DNA of 6,746 nucleotides from Bacteroidales bacterium UBA7574 (GTDB lineage: Bacteria > Bacteroidota > Bacteroidia > Bacteroidales > Paludibacteraceae), in assembly GCA_002479035.1 (NCBI GenBank), contig DLLA01000096.1, forward strand, positions 4,756-11,501, given 5' to 3'. Below are positions 1 through 6,726 of this stretch, in pieces. How positions within the stretch are numbered: the first letter of the stretch is position 1; each line of letters opens with the position of its first letter. The notes under the pieces were generated by a model. It had not been told where the DNA came from, searched no databases, and was given only the letters and a program-made list of their open reading frames with translations. The translations under genes and the position numbers were made by a program.

Positions 1-405
1 CGCCACTTTGGGGTTGTTCGCTTCTATTTTCTGCTTGCACTCCGCCTCCATCTCATCAAGGAGTTCCTGCGAGACTTCGCGTTTGCGCACCTGGTCGCGC
101 TTGGAGAATACGTCCACAATCTGCATGGTCCGCCCACCGACACACACAAACGCCGATGGGAGTGTCTCTACCTTAATGCGATTGGCAAGCAACTTGAGCG
201 TTTCGCTAATGGTAAAGCCCGCGTTGCTGCTGTTATTGACAATGCCGCGTTCCACACAGGGGAACTTGCCCGAAGCCTCCACGCCCAAGATGCGTAGCAT
301 ACCATTGTCGGTATATTCCGCCGCCATTGCACGTACGGAGTCACTGCCGAAGTCGATAGCCACGAGAGGTGCGGGCTGTAGTGATTGTTGTTTTTTCTTT
401 GCCAT
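1..405 (-). CDS. ftsA: Cell division protein FtsA, N-terminal part (truncated by window edge)
   Basis: FtsA is an actin-like ATPase that tethers FtsZ filaments to the inner face of the cytoplasmic membrane and recruits later divisome proteins. I translated the minus strand from the ATG at 405-403 and the frame stays open for all 135 codons to base 1, so the C-terminal part lies outside the window. Residues about 16-25 read AIDFGSDSVR, the phosphate-1 loop of the actin/Hsp70 fold. The following strands and the stretch ending near 'FVCVGGRTMQIVDVFSKRD' fit the FtsA 1A domain running into the 1C domain. The N-terminus has a short lysine-rich lead (MAKKKQQ). The gene lies 14 bases after the ftsQ stop and only a weak AGG precedes the ATG, so translation probably depends on the upstream gene or on start-site accessibility. 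Its position after murC and ftsQ strongly supports the call; ftsZ would be expected next, beyond the left edge. Confidence 0.93.
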   Translation of the reverse strand, partial: MAKKKQQSLQPAPLVAIDFGSDSVRAMAAEYTDNGMLRILGVEASGKFPCVERGIVNNSSNAGFTISETLKLLANRIKVETLPSAFVCVGGRTMQIVDVFSKRDQVRKREVSQELLDEMEAECKQKIEANNPKVA

Positions 406-419
406 GCGCCTGATAGTGA

Positions 420-1157
420 TTATTTGCGTCCCACCACTTGCCCTGCGAACCGGAGGTCGTATTCGCTGTAGTCGGGGTAGCCTATGAGGTCGAAGCCGTG
501 GGTATAGAGTTTCTGTAACTTGTTCATCTTCTGCGGATAACCATCCAATTCTCCAAGCAGTATGCGCGTGGGCATATCGCGTTGGGTGAGTATGATATGG
601 CGCGGGCTATTGACCTGCACACGCTGTATGCGGGTGCTCCAATAGTCATCGTGAGCCAGCCATTGCGCCATATCGAAGTATTCTTCGGCGGCGGCACGCC
701 TGCTGACAGCCCCTTCGAGTGTCAGCACGTTGACTTTGACAGAGGCACGCAAGGGCATTATCTTGCGGTCGCTATCCACGTAGTAGCAACCATCGTTTGC
801 CACCACATAGATGACGGGGATACGCTGCGTAACTTTCACATACACAATGTTTCGCGGCGACTTGTAGCATTCGACAGTGCGAATGAGGTCGTGGTTTAAC
901 AGGCATTGCTCCACGGCGGCACAGTCAATCTCGTCCATGGGTTTGCCCACAAACCCGAAACCCGCACGCGTGAGGTAGGTCTGCAAGTCCTCGGCAGTAA
1001 CGAACCGGCGTGCGATGCTGTCCTGCACCCCTATATATACGTGCGCGCAAGGGGCATCAGCAGGTTGGCGCGAGGTCCACACGCCTGCCACCAAGCCATA
1101 CACAATACCTATAGCGGCAAGCACGGAGAATACTATGTTGCGGGCTTTATGACTCAT
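420..1157 (-). CDS. ftsQ: Cell division protein FtsQ
   Basis: FtsQ is a bitopic inner-membrane protein that links early and late divisome proteins and works with FtsL and FtsB on the periplasmic side. The 245-residue product has a short basic N-terminus (SHKAR), one hydrophobic membrane segment at about residues 8-27, then a periplasmic region. Residues about 38-112 fit the POTRA domain, ending in the conserved 'VTQRIPVIYV' strand, followed by the FtsQ beta domain with 'YYVDSDRKIMPL'. The periplasmic part holds five cysteines (about C37, C79, C85, C97 and C124). From memory of the family, those at C37 and in 'ECYKS' are usual in Bacteroidales. The ATG (1157-1155) overlaps the murC TGA in an ATGA, which implies translational coupling and fixes the start. 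The stop is TAA at 422-420. FtsQ sequences are poorly conserved, so the call rests on the domain order plus the murC-ftsQ-ftsA context. Confidence 0.93.
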   Translation of the reverse strand: MSHKARNIVFSVLAAIGIVYGLVAGVWTSRQPADAPCAHVYIGVQDSIARRFVTAEDLQTYLTRAGFGFVGKPMDEIDCAAVEQCLLNHDLIRTVECYKSPRNIVYVKVTQRIPVIYVVANDGCYYVDSDRKIMPLRASVKVNVLTLEGAVSRRAAAEEYFDMAQWLAHDDYWSTRIQRVQVNSPRHIILTQRDMPTRILLGELDGYPQKMNKLQKLYTHGFDLIGYPDYSEYDLRFAGQVVGRK

Positions 1158-2545
1158 GCTTGCAGGGCTTTGGTTATATCGGGTATTAAGCGGTCTATAT
1201 CACCTGCACCGAGTGTGATGACAGCACAAGGCTGATGCTGTGCGACACATTCGCGGGTACGTGCGGCAAGGTAAGGCACCAGTTGCTCTTTGCTTACGAG
1301 GGCTTTGGCGCATGTTATCTTGCTGTATAGCAGTTCGCTTGTAACGCCCTTGATGGGTTCCTCGCGTGCGGGGTAGATAGGCAGCAGCACCACCTCGTCC
1401 AACAGGCTCAATACTTTTGCAAAGTCATCGGCAAAGTCCCGCGTGCGGGTATAGAGGTGCGGTTGGAAGACTCCTATCAGATGTCGCTCAGGGTATAGCC
1501 GGCGTACGGACTCGATGCTTGCCCGTAACTCAGTGGGATGGTGGGCGTAGTCGTCAATATACGCCACCTGCGGGGTGTTGATATGGACGTTGAAACGTCT
1601 GTACACACCATGATAGGTGGATAGTCCCATGCGCAGTTCGTCGTCGGTGGCACCTGCCAAGTGCGCGACAGCCATAGCGGCTACGCTGTTCTCTATGTTT
1701 ACCCACACAGGCACACCTAACTGCATGTCAGTCAGTGTGTTGTCGAGTGTATGATAGTCGAAGATTATCTGCCCGTCCGTAACACGGATATGGTCGGCAT
1801 AGAAGTCTGCCTGTTCGTCCACCGCATAGGTATATACGTGCTTTGCACCTGCTGCCCCGAGTGCGGGAATGGCATTCAGCACACTCTTCTTCACCACCAA
1901 CGCCTCTTGTATCAACGCGGCATAGTGCACGAAACTGTCCATGTAAGCGAGCGGGGTGCCGTAGATGTCAAGATGGTCGGGGTCCACACTGGTGATAACC
2001 GACATATAGGGCGACAAATGGTGGAATGAGCGGTCGTATTCGTCCGCCTCCACCACTACGAAATCGCTGCGGTCGTCAAGGAGCAAGTTGCTGTGGTAGT
2101 TGTTGGAGATACCGCCAAGGAAGGCGTTGGCACCCACATGCGAACTATGCAGGATATGCGCCAATATGGTGGACGTGGTGGTCTTGCCGTGAGTACCTGC
2201 CACACAGAGGGCACGCATAGTGCGTGTTACCAGTCCTAATGTCTCCGCACGCTTGTGAATGGTGAAACTGTGGTCGCGGAAGTATTGGTAGATAGGTTCA
2301 TCAGCAGGCACCGCAGGGGTGCGAACCACAATGGTGTCATCGGGTGACAACTGCTCCACTCCGTGGATGTCATCGCTATATTGGACATCTATTCCCTCTT
2401 GTTCCAGTTCTCTTGTTAGCGGCGAAGGCGTACGGTCGTAGCCCATGACGTGCTTGCCCTGCGCCGCAAAATACCGCGCAAGAGCACTCATGCCAATGCC
2501 TCCGATACCGAGGAAATAGAAGGTGTGTATGGATTGGTTGTTCAT
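1154..2545 (-). CDS. murC: UDP-N-acetylmuramate--L-alanine ligase MurC
   Basis: MurC is the cytoplasmic ATP-dependent ligase that attaches L-alanine to UDP-MurNAc, the first step of the peptidoglycan stem peptide (EC 6.3.2.8). The 463-residue product has all three Mur ligase domains. The UDP-binding Rossmann loop is FLGIGGIGMSALA (about 11-23). The ATP P-loop is GTHGKTTT (117-124). The central-domain motifs are EADEYDRSF (166-174) and DPDHLD (188-193), then NIENSVAA (283-290), YHGVYRRF (311-318), DDYAHHP (331-337) and QPHLYTR (361-367). The start is placed at the ATG at 2545-2543 (MNNQSIHTFYF), which puts the glycine loop close to the N-terminus as is usual in MurC. An upstream in-frame GTG at 2593 would add 16 residues, but it falls inside the promoter -7 box. 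murC heads a unit with ftsQ and ftsA. No murG is adjacent: the next gene upstream is divergent. Confidence 0.97.
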   Translation of the reverse strand: MNNQSIHTFYFLGIGGIGMSALARYFAAQGKHVMGYDRTPSPLTRELEQEGIDVQYSDDIHGVEQLSPDDTIVVRTPAVPADEPIYQYFRDHSFTIHKRAETLGLVTRTMRALCVAGTHGKTTTSTILAHILHSSHVGANAFLGGISNNYHSNLLLDDRSDFVVVEADEYDRSFHHLSPYMSVITSVDPDHLDIYGTPLAYMDSFVHYAALIQEALVVKKSVLNAIPALGAAGAKHVYTYAVDEQADFYADHIRVTDGQIIFDYHTLDNTLTDMQLGVPVWVNIENSVAAMAVAHLAGATDDELRMGLSTYHGVYRRFNVHINTPQVAYIDDYAHHPTELRASIESVRRLYPERHLIGVFQPHLYTRTRDFADDFAKVLSLLDEVVLLPIYPAREEPIKGVTSELLYSKITCAKALVSKEQLVPYLAARTRECVAQHQPCAVITLGAGDIDRLIPDITKALQA

Positions 2546-2574
2546 TGTTTTCTTATAAATTCCTTTAAGTACAT
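2542..2574 (-). other. Possible 10-codon leader ORF coupled to the murC start
   Basis: An ATG at 2574-2572 opens a short frame coding for MYLKEFIRKQ. Its TGA (2544-2542) overlaps the murC ATG (2545-2543) in an ATGA arrangement. The predicted transcription start lies only a few bases upstream, so this frame would be almost leaderless. The arrangement resembles translational coupling, and a real leader peptide could set the murC initiation rate. A frame this short can arise by chance, and no ribosome-binding site supports it, so this is a candidate only. Confidence 0.25.
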
Positions 2575-2582
2575 AAAGCCTG

Positions 2583-2614
2583 CAAAGATACACAAAATAT
2601 ATGAATTATACAAC
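2583..2614 (-). promoter_or_regulatory. Bacteroidetes-type promoter of murC-ftsQ-ftsA
   Basis: On the minus strand, TATCTTTG (2590-2583) matches the Bacteroidetes -7 consensus TAnnTTTG. GTTG (2614-2611) lies exactly 20 bases further upstream and fits the -33 TTTG element. The -7 box is followed by CA, as at the other two promoters of this window. Transcription should start near 2576-2579, giving a leader of about 30 bases before the murC ATG. This is a pattern match to a known consensus and has not been measured. Confidence 0.75.
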
Positions 2615-2652
2615 CCTTGTGCTTGTGATGTATAGAATTATTATGTGAATGC

Positions 2653-2683
2653 TTGCGTATTTCGCTAATTATGTGTACTTTTG
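2653..2683 (+). promoter_or_regulatory. Bacteroidetes-type promoter of the plus-strand exported-protein gene
   Basis: TACTTTTG (2676-2683) matches TAnnTTTG and is followed by CA. TTG at 2653-2655 sits 20 bases upstream as the -33 element. Transcription would start near 2688-2692, which excludes the ATG at 2649 as the translation start and supports the ATG at 2703. This promoter is back-to-back with the murC promoter; the two -33 elements are about 40 bases apart, so one bound regulator could affect both. Confidence 0.7.
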
Positions 2684-2702
2684 CAGGGAAAGTATATGCA
2701 AT

Positions 2703-4076
2703 ATGTTGTTAGGAATTCTATTGTCTTCGTTGCTCAGTGCCACTTTTACCATTACTTCTTCTACCTCTGTGAAGGTGGAAGGAGATGTCCCGCAAAGGGC
2801 TGAGGCTGTGTTTGCAAGTACATCGTCGGGAGACAAGACACGCCTAACTATGGGGGACTCTGCCGTATTAACATTGACGGGGTGGGAGGGGTGCACCATT
2901 CAATCAGTGACTTTGTCCATGAAGTCCAACAAGAGCGCGGGGGTAGGAGGTTTGCAGATGCTGATAGGCGAGAAAGAAGTGTGGCGTATAACGGGTGCTC
3001 CCTTTGCCAGTGTGGATTGGAATGGCGAATACTCCTCAACGTGGGTAGATATTATGCATACTATTGGTCATAAGGTAGAGGTGGGGGAGATGATAAAAAT
3101 CGCCATAGATGCCAGTCAGAATTCCCTATATATCCGTTCATATACCATCCATTATATTCCTCCTGTGGCAGAACCATACGATGTGCATTTCGTTTCCGGT
3201 GTAGGGTGTGACCCGCCAACGCTGACAGAGGCGGCTGTGCATGCGGGTGTGGTGCTGCCGACATTGGCAGACACGTTACAATGGCATTTCATGGGTTGGA
3301 GTGAAGTCGAGATACAGGAAAGCAAGCAACTGCCACGTGTTTGGCAAGCAGGGGAGCGTTATTACCCCAAGGCTGCGTGTACATTGTGGGCGGTATATGC
3401 AGACAATTCGATGCTAGCGGAACAGGTAACAGACTATGTAACAGGTCAGTATGTGTTGGTGGACAATAGTCCGTATTGGGGTAGCAGCGCCCTGTATGGG
3501 GCTGTTGTTCAGAAGTCACCATTCAGTGAGGGCAAGGTGCAACAGGTGGTGGAAACAGTGCCCGTAACACTTGATACAACAGCGACCGAGACTTTGCTGT
3601 TATTATCTGATATACAGAAGAGTATGGTGTATCGGGTGGCGTTTCTGTCGGATAGTATTCTCACCATTGAGCACATTAACAGCAACACTTATATAGGACA
3701 CAAGGGGAATGCTTTGGCAGCCGAGGCGGCGGAATGGCGATACCGTGTATTGGAGGATGGGTCTCTGTTTATCTATTATGAGGACAGGGGTAAGTACTAT
3801 TGGCTGATGGCGGGGTACGGTCATGGGGCTGCATTTGATGATATTGTGGTATGCGTAGAGTCGTTCAACTACAATACTATGCTGAAAAACAACGGGATAT
3901 ATCTGTTCCCTGATGTGGAACCGTACTACACTACATGGCCGTTTGGCTCGCGGAGTGCCCTTCCCGAGGTGAATGATGAGACACGGCAAAATGACACGGA
4001 ACACGTGATACGTATAGGGATATACGAACTGCACGTGAAAGGCGGGAAGAAGAACCTTAAAGTATTTACGATTTGA
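2703..4076 (+). CDS. Probable exported multi-domain protein of unknown function with InlB-type repeat
   Basis: I do not recognise a specific function. The 457-residue product begins with a short hydrophobic stretch (MLLGILLSSLLSATFT) that can serve as a signal peptide, although it lacks the usual N-terminal lysine or arginine. Residues about 16-152 are beta-rich with alternating hydrophobic strands. Residues about 158-234 fit the InlB B-type (Listeria/Bacteroides) repeat: 'YDVHFVSG', then 'LPTL', 'HFMGWSE' and a closing 'LWAVYAD'. Residues about 240-403 form a module with 'GQYVLVD', 'NTYIGHKGNAL', 'EWRYRVLEDGSLFIYY' and 'NGIYLFPD', resembling C-terminal modules often seen in Bacteroidales surface proteins. 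The tail 'GIYELHVKGGKKNLKVF' weakly recalls the last strands of a type IX secretion signal, but no full sorting domain is visible. The start is the ATG at 2703, because the ATG at 2649 lies upstream of the predicted transcription start. A cell-surface or secreted location is inferred. The gene is monocistronic, divergent from murC and convergent with recN. Confidence 0.82.
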   Translation: MLLGILLSSLLSATFTITSSTSVKVEGDVPQRAEAVFASTSSGDKTRLTMGDSAVLTLTGWEGCTIQSVTLSMKSNKSAGVGGLQMLIGEKEVWRITGAPFASVDWNGEYSSTWVDIMHTIGHKVEVGEMIKIAIDASQNSLYIRSYTIHYIPPVAEPYDVHFVSGVGCDPPTLTEAAVHAGVVLPTLADTLQWHFMGWSEVEIQESKQLPRVWQAGERYYPKAACTLWAVYADNSMLAEQVTDYVTGQYVLVDNSPYWGSSALYGAVVQKSPFSEGKVQQVVETVPVTLDTTATETLLLLSDIQKSMVYRVAFLSDSILTIEHINSNTYIGHKGNALAAEAAEWRYRVLEDGSLFIYYEDRGKYYWLMAGYGHGAAFDDIVVCVESFNYNTMLKNNGIYLFPDVEPYYTTWPFGSRSALPEVNDETRQNDTEHVIRIGIYELHVKGGKKNLKVFTI

Positions 4077-4099
4077 TTGTTTACGATGTACGATTTACT
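4065..4099 (+). repeat. Degenerate TACGAT heptamer repeat at the convergent gene junction
   Basis: The core TACGAT occurs at 4067-4072, 4082-4087 and 4089-4094, with partial copies at 4074-4080 and 4096-4099. The spacing is close to multiples of seven (15, then 7). The longer unit TTTACGAT occurs at 4065-4072 and 4080-4087. The repeat covers the last codons and stop of the plus-strand gene and fills the 24-bp gap before the recN stop. Similar tandem TTTACGA-type repeats are, to my recollection, common between genes in Bacteroidales. No terminator hairpin is visible here. Confidence 0.6.
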
Positions 4100-4100
4100 G

Positions 4101-5687
4101 CTACTGTTGTAGGAGTTGTCGGGCGATAGCAAGTGCTTCGGGCGTTGGAGCGGCTCCTGAGAGCATGGCAGCGATGTCGTGTACCCGTTCTGCCGGTGTG
4201 AGGCGCATGATGTGTGTTTCCGTGCGGGTGTCGGTATCTGCTTTGTACACACGGTATTGGGCTTCGCCTTTGGCTGCTATCTGCGGCAGGTGGGTGATGG
4301 CAATGATTTGCCGAGCCTTTGCCATACGGCGCATGATGTCACCCATTTGTGAGGCAATGGCTCCGCTAACGCCAGTGTCAATCTCGTCGAAGATAATGGT
4401 CGGGAGTCCGTTGGCGGATGCTATCAATGCCTTGATACACAGCATGATACGGCTGATTTCTCCCCCGGAGGCTACGTCCGCCACGCGGCGGAGTGACTGG
4501 TTGAGATTGGCAGCGAAAAGGAACTGAATATCATCCTTACCCGTTTCGGAGTAGTCGTCTGCGGGATTGACAGCCACGGCTACGTTGGCATGTGCGACAC
4601 CGAGTAGGTTCATGTCCACGATGAGGTGCCGAGCGATGGTGTCACATACTGCTTTGCGGCTTGCAGTAAGAGCATCTGCCGCTGATTGGAGTGCCCGAGA
4701 GGCAGCCAATAACTCGTCCTTCAGCCGGGCAATATCTTCATCAAACGATGCCATACGCTGCATCTGCTCACCTAACCGGTCGCGTAAGGATATGAGTTCC
4801 TCCACAGACTGTACATGATGTTTGTTCATCAGGGTTTGGAGCAGGTCAAGCCGCTCCTGCACCCAAGTCAAGCGTTCAGGGTCTATCTCTGTGTGATTGG
4901 CAAGGCGCAGTAGTTCATCGGCTATGTCCCGTAATTCAATCGTCACACTATCAATGCGTTCCGCTAACGCAGGGGCGGCGTTGGATAGTTGTGAAGAACG
5001 CAACAAGGACAGGGCACCTCCCTGTTCGCCGTCGATATTCTCCAATGTTTGCAAGAGTGCCGTCTTGATTTCCTCTGCATGGGACAGGCGGTATTCCTCT
5101 TCTTCCAAATCCTCCAACTCGCCCGATAGCAGGTTAGCCTCGGTCAGTTGGTTGTACTGGAATGCGACATAGTCAGCGTCGGCTTGGGTCTTCTGCGCCA
5201 ATGCCTGCGTGTCGCGGAGTGCTTTTTGAGCGGCAAGGTAGGTGGTGTAGCAGGCGGAGTAGGTGGTACGCTCTGCCTCGTTTTGCGCAATAGCATCCAC
5301 CACGTTAATCTGGAAGAGGTCATCGCCTATGAGTAGGCTTTCATGCTGTGAGTGGATGTCAATCAGTCTGTTAGCCAATGCTTTGAGTTCGGCTTGCGTG
5401 ACCACCTCATCGTTGACAAATGAACGCGAGCGCCCTGAGCGATTGAGTTCGCGACGTATGAGCAATTCTCCGTCATCCGTGGAGAAAGTGGCTTCGATAA
5501 TACAACGTTCTTCGCCTTCGGTGATGGACTGCGTGTCTGCGCGAGCACCCATCACAAGGTTGAGGGCACCTAAAATGATACTCTTACCCGCACCGGTCTC
5601 GCCTGTGAGGACAGAAAAGCCTTTGTCCAAGTCCAAATCCAAGTGTGAGATGAGGGCGTAGTTCTGTATGTGTAAATGCGTTAACAA
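4101..5687 (-). CDS. recN: DNA repair ATPase RecN
   Basis: RecN is an SMC-like ATPase acting on the nucleoid during double-strand-break repair by recombination. The 528-residue product, slightly shorter than the roughly 550 of Escherichia coli RecN, has the split ABC-ATPase layout. Walker A is GETGAGKS (29-36) and the following 'IDIHSQHES' is the family motif. A long helical, probably coiled-coil middle (about 150-350) leads to the signature SGGEISR (from about 407), Walker B 'IIFDEIDTG' (catalytic pair about D434-E435) and the H-loop 'ITHLPQ' (His about 466). All catalytic motifs are intact. The start is TTG at 5687-5685: the product then begins MLTHLHIQNYAL, matching the usual MLxxLxIQNYAL of Bacteroidales RecN. 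I see no in-frame ATG between the patatin stop and this point. The gene follows the patatin gene after 14 bases with no promoter between them, so it is probably co-transcribed and perhaps translationally coupled. Confidence 0.96.
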   Translation of the reverse strand: MLTHLHIQNYALISHLDLDLDKGFSVLTGETGAGKSIILGALNLVMGARADTQSITEGEERCIIEATFSTDDGELLIRRELNRSGRSRSFVNDEVVTQAELKALANRLIDIHSQHESLLIGDDLFQINVVDAIAQNEAERTTYSACYTTYLAAQKALRDTQALAQKTQADADYVAFQYNQLTEANLLSGELEDLEEEEYRLSHAEEIKTALLQTLENIDGEQGGALSLLRSSQLSNAAPALAERIDSVTIELRDIADELLRLANHTEIDPERLTWVQERLDLLQTLMNKHHVQSVEELISLRDRLGEQMQRMASFDEDIARLKDELLAASRALQSAADALTASRKAVCDTIARHLIVDMNLLGVAHANVAVAVNPADDYSETGKDDIQFLFAANLNQSLRRVADVASGGEISRIMLCIKALIASANGLPTIIFDEIDTGVSGAIASQMGDIMRRMAKARQIIAITHLPQIAAKGEAQYRVYKADTDTRTETHIMRLTPAERVHDIAAMLSGAAPTPEALAIARQLLQQ

Positions 5688-5701
5688 GGAGTGAGGAATG
5701 G

Positions 5702-6601
5702 TTAATGGTTAGTATTTGTGGTGGCTTCGTATCTGTCAATGGCTTCGCGCATGAGGCGGCGACCATGCTCAATGAGTTCGGCAGTCTGGTCGAAAGCAAA
5801 CGTGGAGTAGGCTCCTTGCGGCATTTCGGCAAGTATGTCGGGATGTACTAACCGCGTCATCATCAGCGTGTTGTGCTGAATCATCATGTCCGTCATGCGG
5901 TTGAGGAGTGAGATATAATTGACAGAGGGTGAGAGTTCCGTCTGGTGGGTGTCCGCCAAAAACTTGTTGACGGCAGGTATGTCCGTGAGGAACTTGGGCA
6001 GAGAGGCGTGGTGAATCTCCTCCAACTCCATAGTATCGCGCGCGGAGATATTCATGGCGCAGAGCAGGTCGCCCTCAGTGCGGCGTACGCGGTCCAAGGG
6101 CAGGGCATTGAGAATGCCGCCGTCGATGAGCACTTTCTCCCCCTGTTTGACCGGGCGGAAGAACAATGGGATGCTGATGGAGGCGCGTATGGCTTCCCAC
6201 AGGCTGCCCTGTTCGAAGATGACTTCCCGGCTACTCACCATGTCGCTTGCCACTATAGAACACGGAATGGGCAAGTCTTCTATTTGGCAGTCGGGCACAA
6301 CCTTCTGCAACTCGTTGATGACCTTCTCGCCTTTGACTAAATGATTGAGGCTGAAAGAGAAATCGCCCATTTGGAGAATGCGTTGCTTGTCAATCTGAAG
6401 GAACCACTGTTTGGCTTCTTCGAGTTTGCCAGCGGCATACATTCCCGCAATCATGGCGCCGATAGAGGCACCTGCTATACCGGTAATCTCGTAGCCACGT
6501 GCCAGCAACTCCTCAATGGCACCGATATGCGCCATTCCGCGCGCTCCGCCCGATGCCAATACAAGGGCTACCCGTTTGGATTTCAATGACTTGTCTTCCA
6601 T
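5702..6601 (-). CDS. Patatin-like phospholipase (RssA-type serine hydrolase)
   Basis: The product is a 299-residue patatin-family acyl hydrolase, expected to cleave phospholipid or other acyl esters with a Ser-Asp dyad. The oxyanion-hole motif is 'ASGGARGMAHIG' (Gly-rich loop about 17-22), the nucleophile elbow is GASIG with Ser46, and the partner aspartate is Asp160 in 'LIDGGILNALPLDRV'. The block 'IRASISIPLFFRPV' just before it is typical of bacterial RssA-like proteins. No signal peptide or membrane segment is visible, so the protein is probably cytoplasmic or peripheral; this compact form lacks the surface-anchoring beta-barrel found in some Bacteroidetes patatins. The start is the ATG at 6601-6599, about 40 bases downstream of a near-consensus promoter and without a Shine-Dalgarno site. 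The gene leads a probable operon with recN. The true substrate cannot be told from sequence. Confidence 0.93.
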   Translation of the reverse strand: MEDKSLKSKRVALVLASGGARGMAHIGAIEELLARGYEITGIAGASIGAMIAGMYAAGKLEEAKQWFLQIDKQRILQMGDFSFSLNHLVKGEKVINELQKVVPDCQIEDLPIPCSIVASDMVSSREVIFEQGSLWEAIRASISIPLFFRPVKQGEKVLIDGGILNALPLDRVRRTEGDLLCAMNISARDTMELEEIHHASLPKFLTDIPAVNKFLADTHQTELSPSVNYISLLNRMTDMMIQHNTLMMTRLVHPDILAEMPQGAYSTFAFDQTAELIEHGRRLMREAIDRYEATTNTNH

Positions 6602-6641
6602 ATATGAATCGTTGTTGTAGGATGTACCATGAAACAGATTG

Positions 6642-6673
6642 CAAAGTTACAAAAAACGGGCAAAAATAACAAA
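6642..6673 (-). promoter_or_regulatory. Bacteroidetes-type promoter of patatin-recN operon
   Basis: On the minus strand, TTTG (6673-6670) and TAACTTTG (6649-6642) are separated by exactly 20 bases, a full match to the TTTG-N19-21-TAnnTTTG consensus. CA follows the -7 box, as at the other two promoters in this window. The leader before the patatin ATG would be about 35 bases. I see no other promoter before recN, so this one probably serves both genes. Confidence 0.8.
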
Positions 6674-6726
6674 TATAAAGTTTGTAAATGCTTTGATGAT
6701 TGCTAAAGGTTTCGAGAAGGAAGTTT

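Noticed and set aside
8..1235. Long plus-strand open frames opposite ftsA, ftsQ and murC
   Set aside because: They are antisense shadows of well-supported genes, with no family motifs and arginine/serine-rich composition typical of reverse-frame translation.
2546..2593. Longer MurC start at GTG 2593, adding 16 residues
   Set aside because: The GTG touches the TATCTTTG -7 box and lies upstream of the predicted transcription start. The ATG at 2545 gives the usual short lead before the GxGxxG loop.
2649..2702. Longer start of the plus-strand gene at ATG 2649, adding 18 residues
   Set aside because: These codons contain the predicted -33 and -7 boxes, so they would not be transcribed. The ATG at 2703 leads directly into a signal-like stretch.
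2696..2803. Out-of-frame 35-codon frame starting at ATG 2696
   Set aside because: It overlaps the main gene in another frame, has no recognisable protein character, and no frameshift is needed to explain the main gene.
4101..4112. Small inverted repeat CTAC-TGTT-GTAG as a terminator
   Set aside because: The 4-bp stem lies inside the recN 3' end, is too weak, and has no following T-run on either strand.
4165..5661. Plus-strand open frames opposite recN
   Set aside because: They lie antisense to a RecN frame with all ATPase motifs intact and show serine/arginine-rich low-information sequence.
6583..6630. 15-codon upstream frame overlapping the patatin start
   Set aside because: It runs out of frame into the gene, has no start/stop coupling to the patatin ATG and no ribosome-binding site. 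It is likely chance.
6661..6677. Two further TAnnTTTG matches on the minus strand (6668-6661 and 6677-6670)
   Set aside because: Neither has a TTTG-like -33 element at 19-21 bases, whereas the 6649-6642 box does. The stretch is simply AT-rich.
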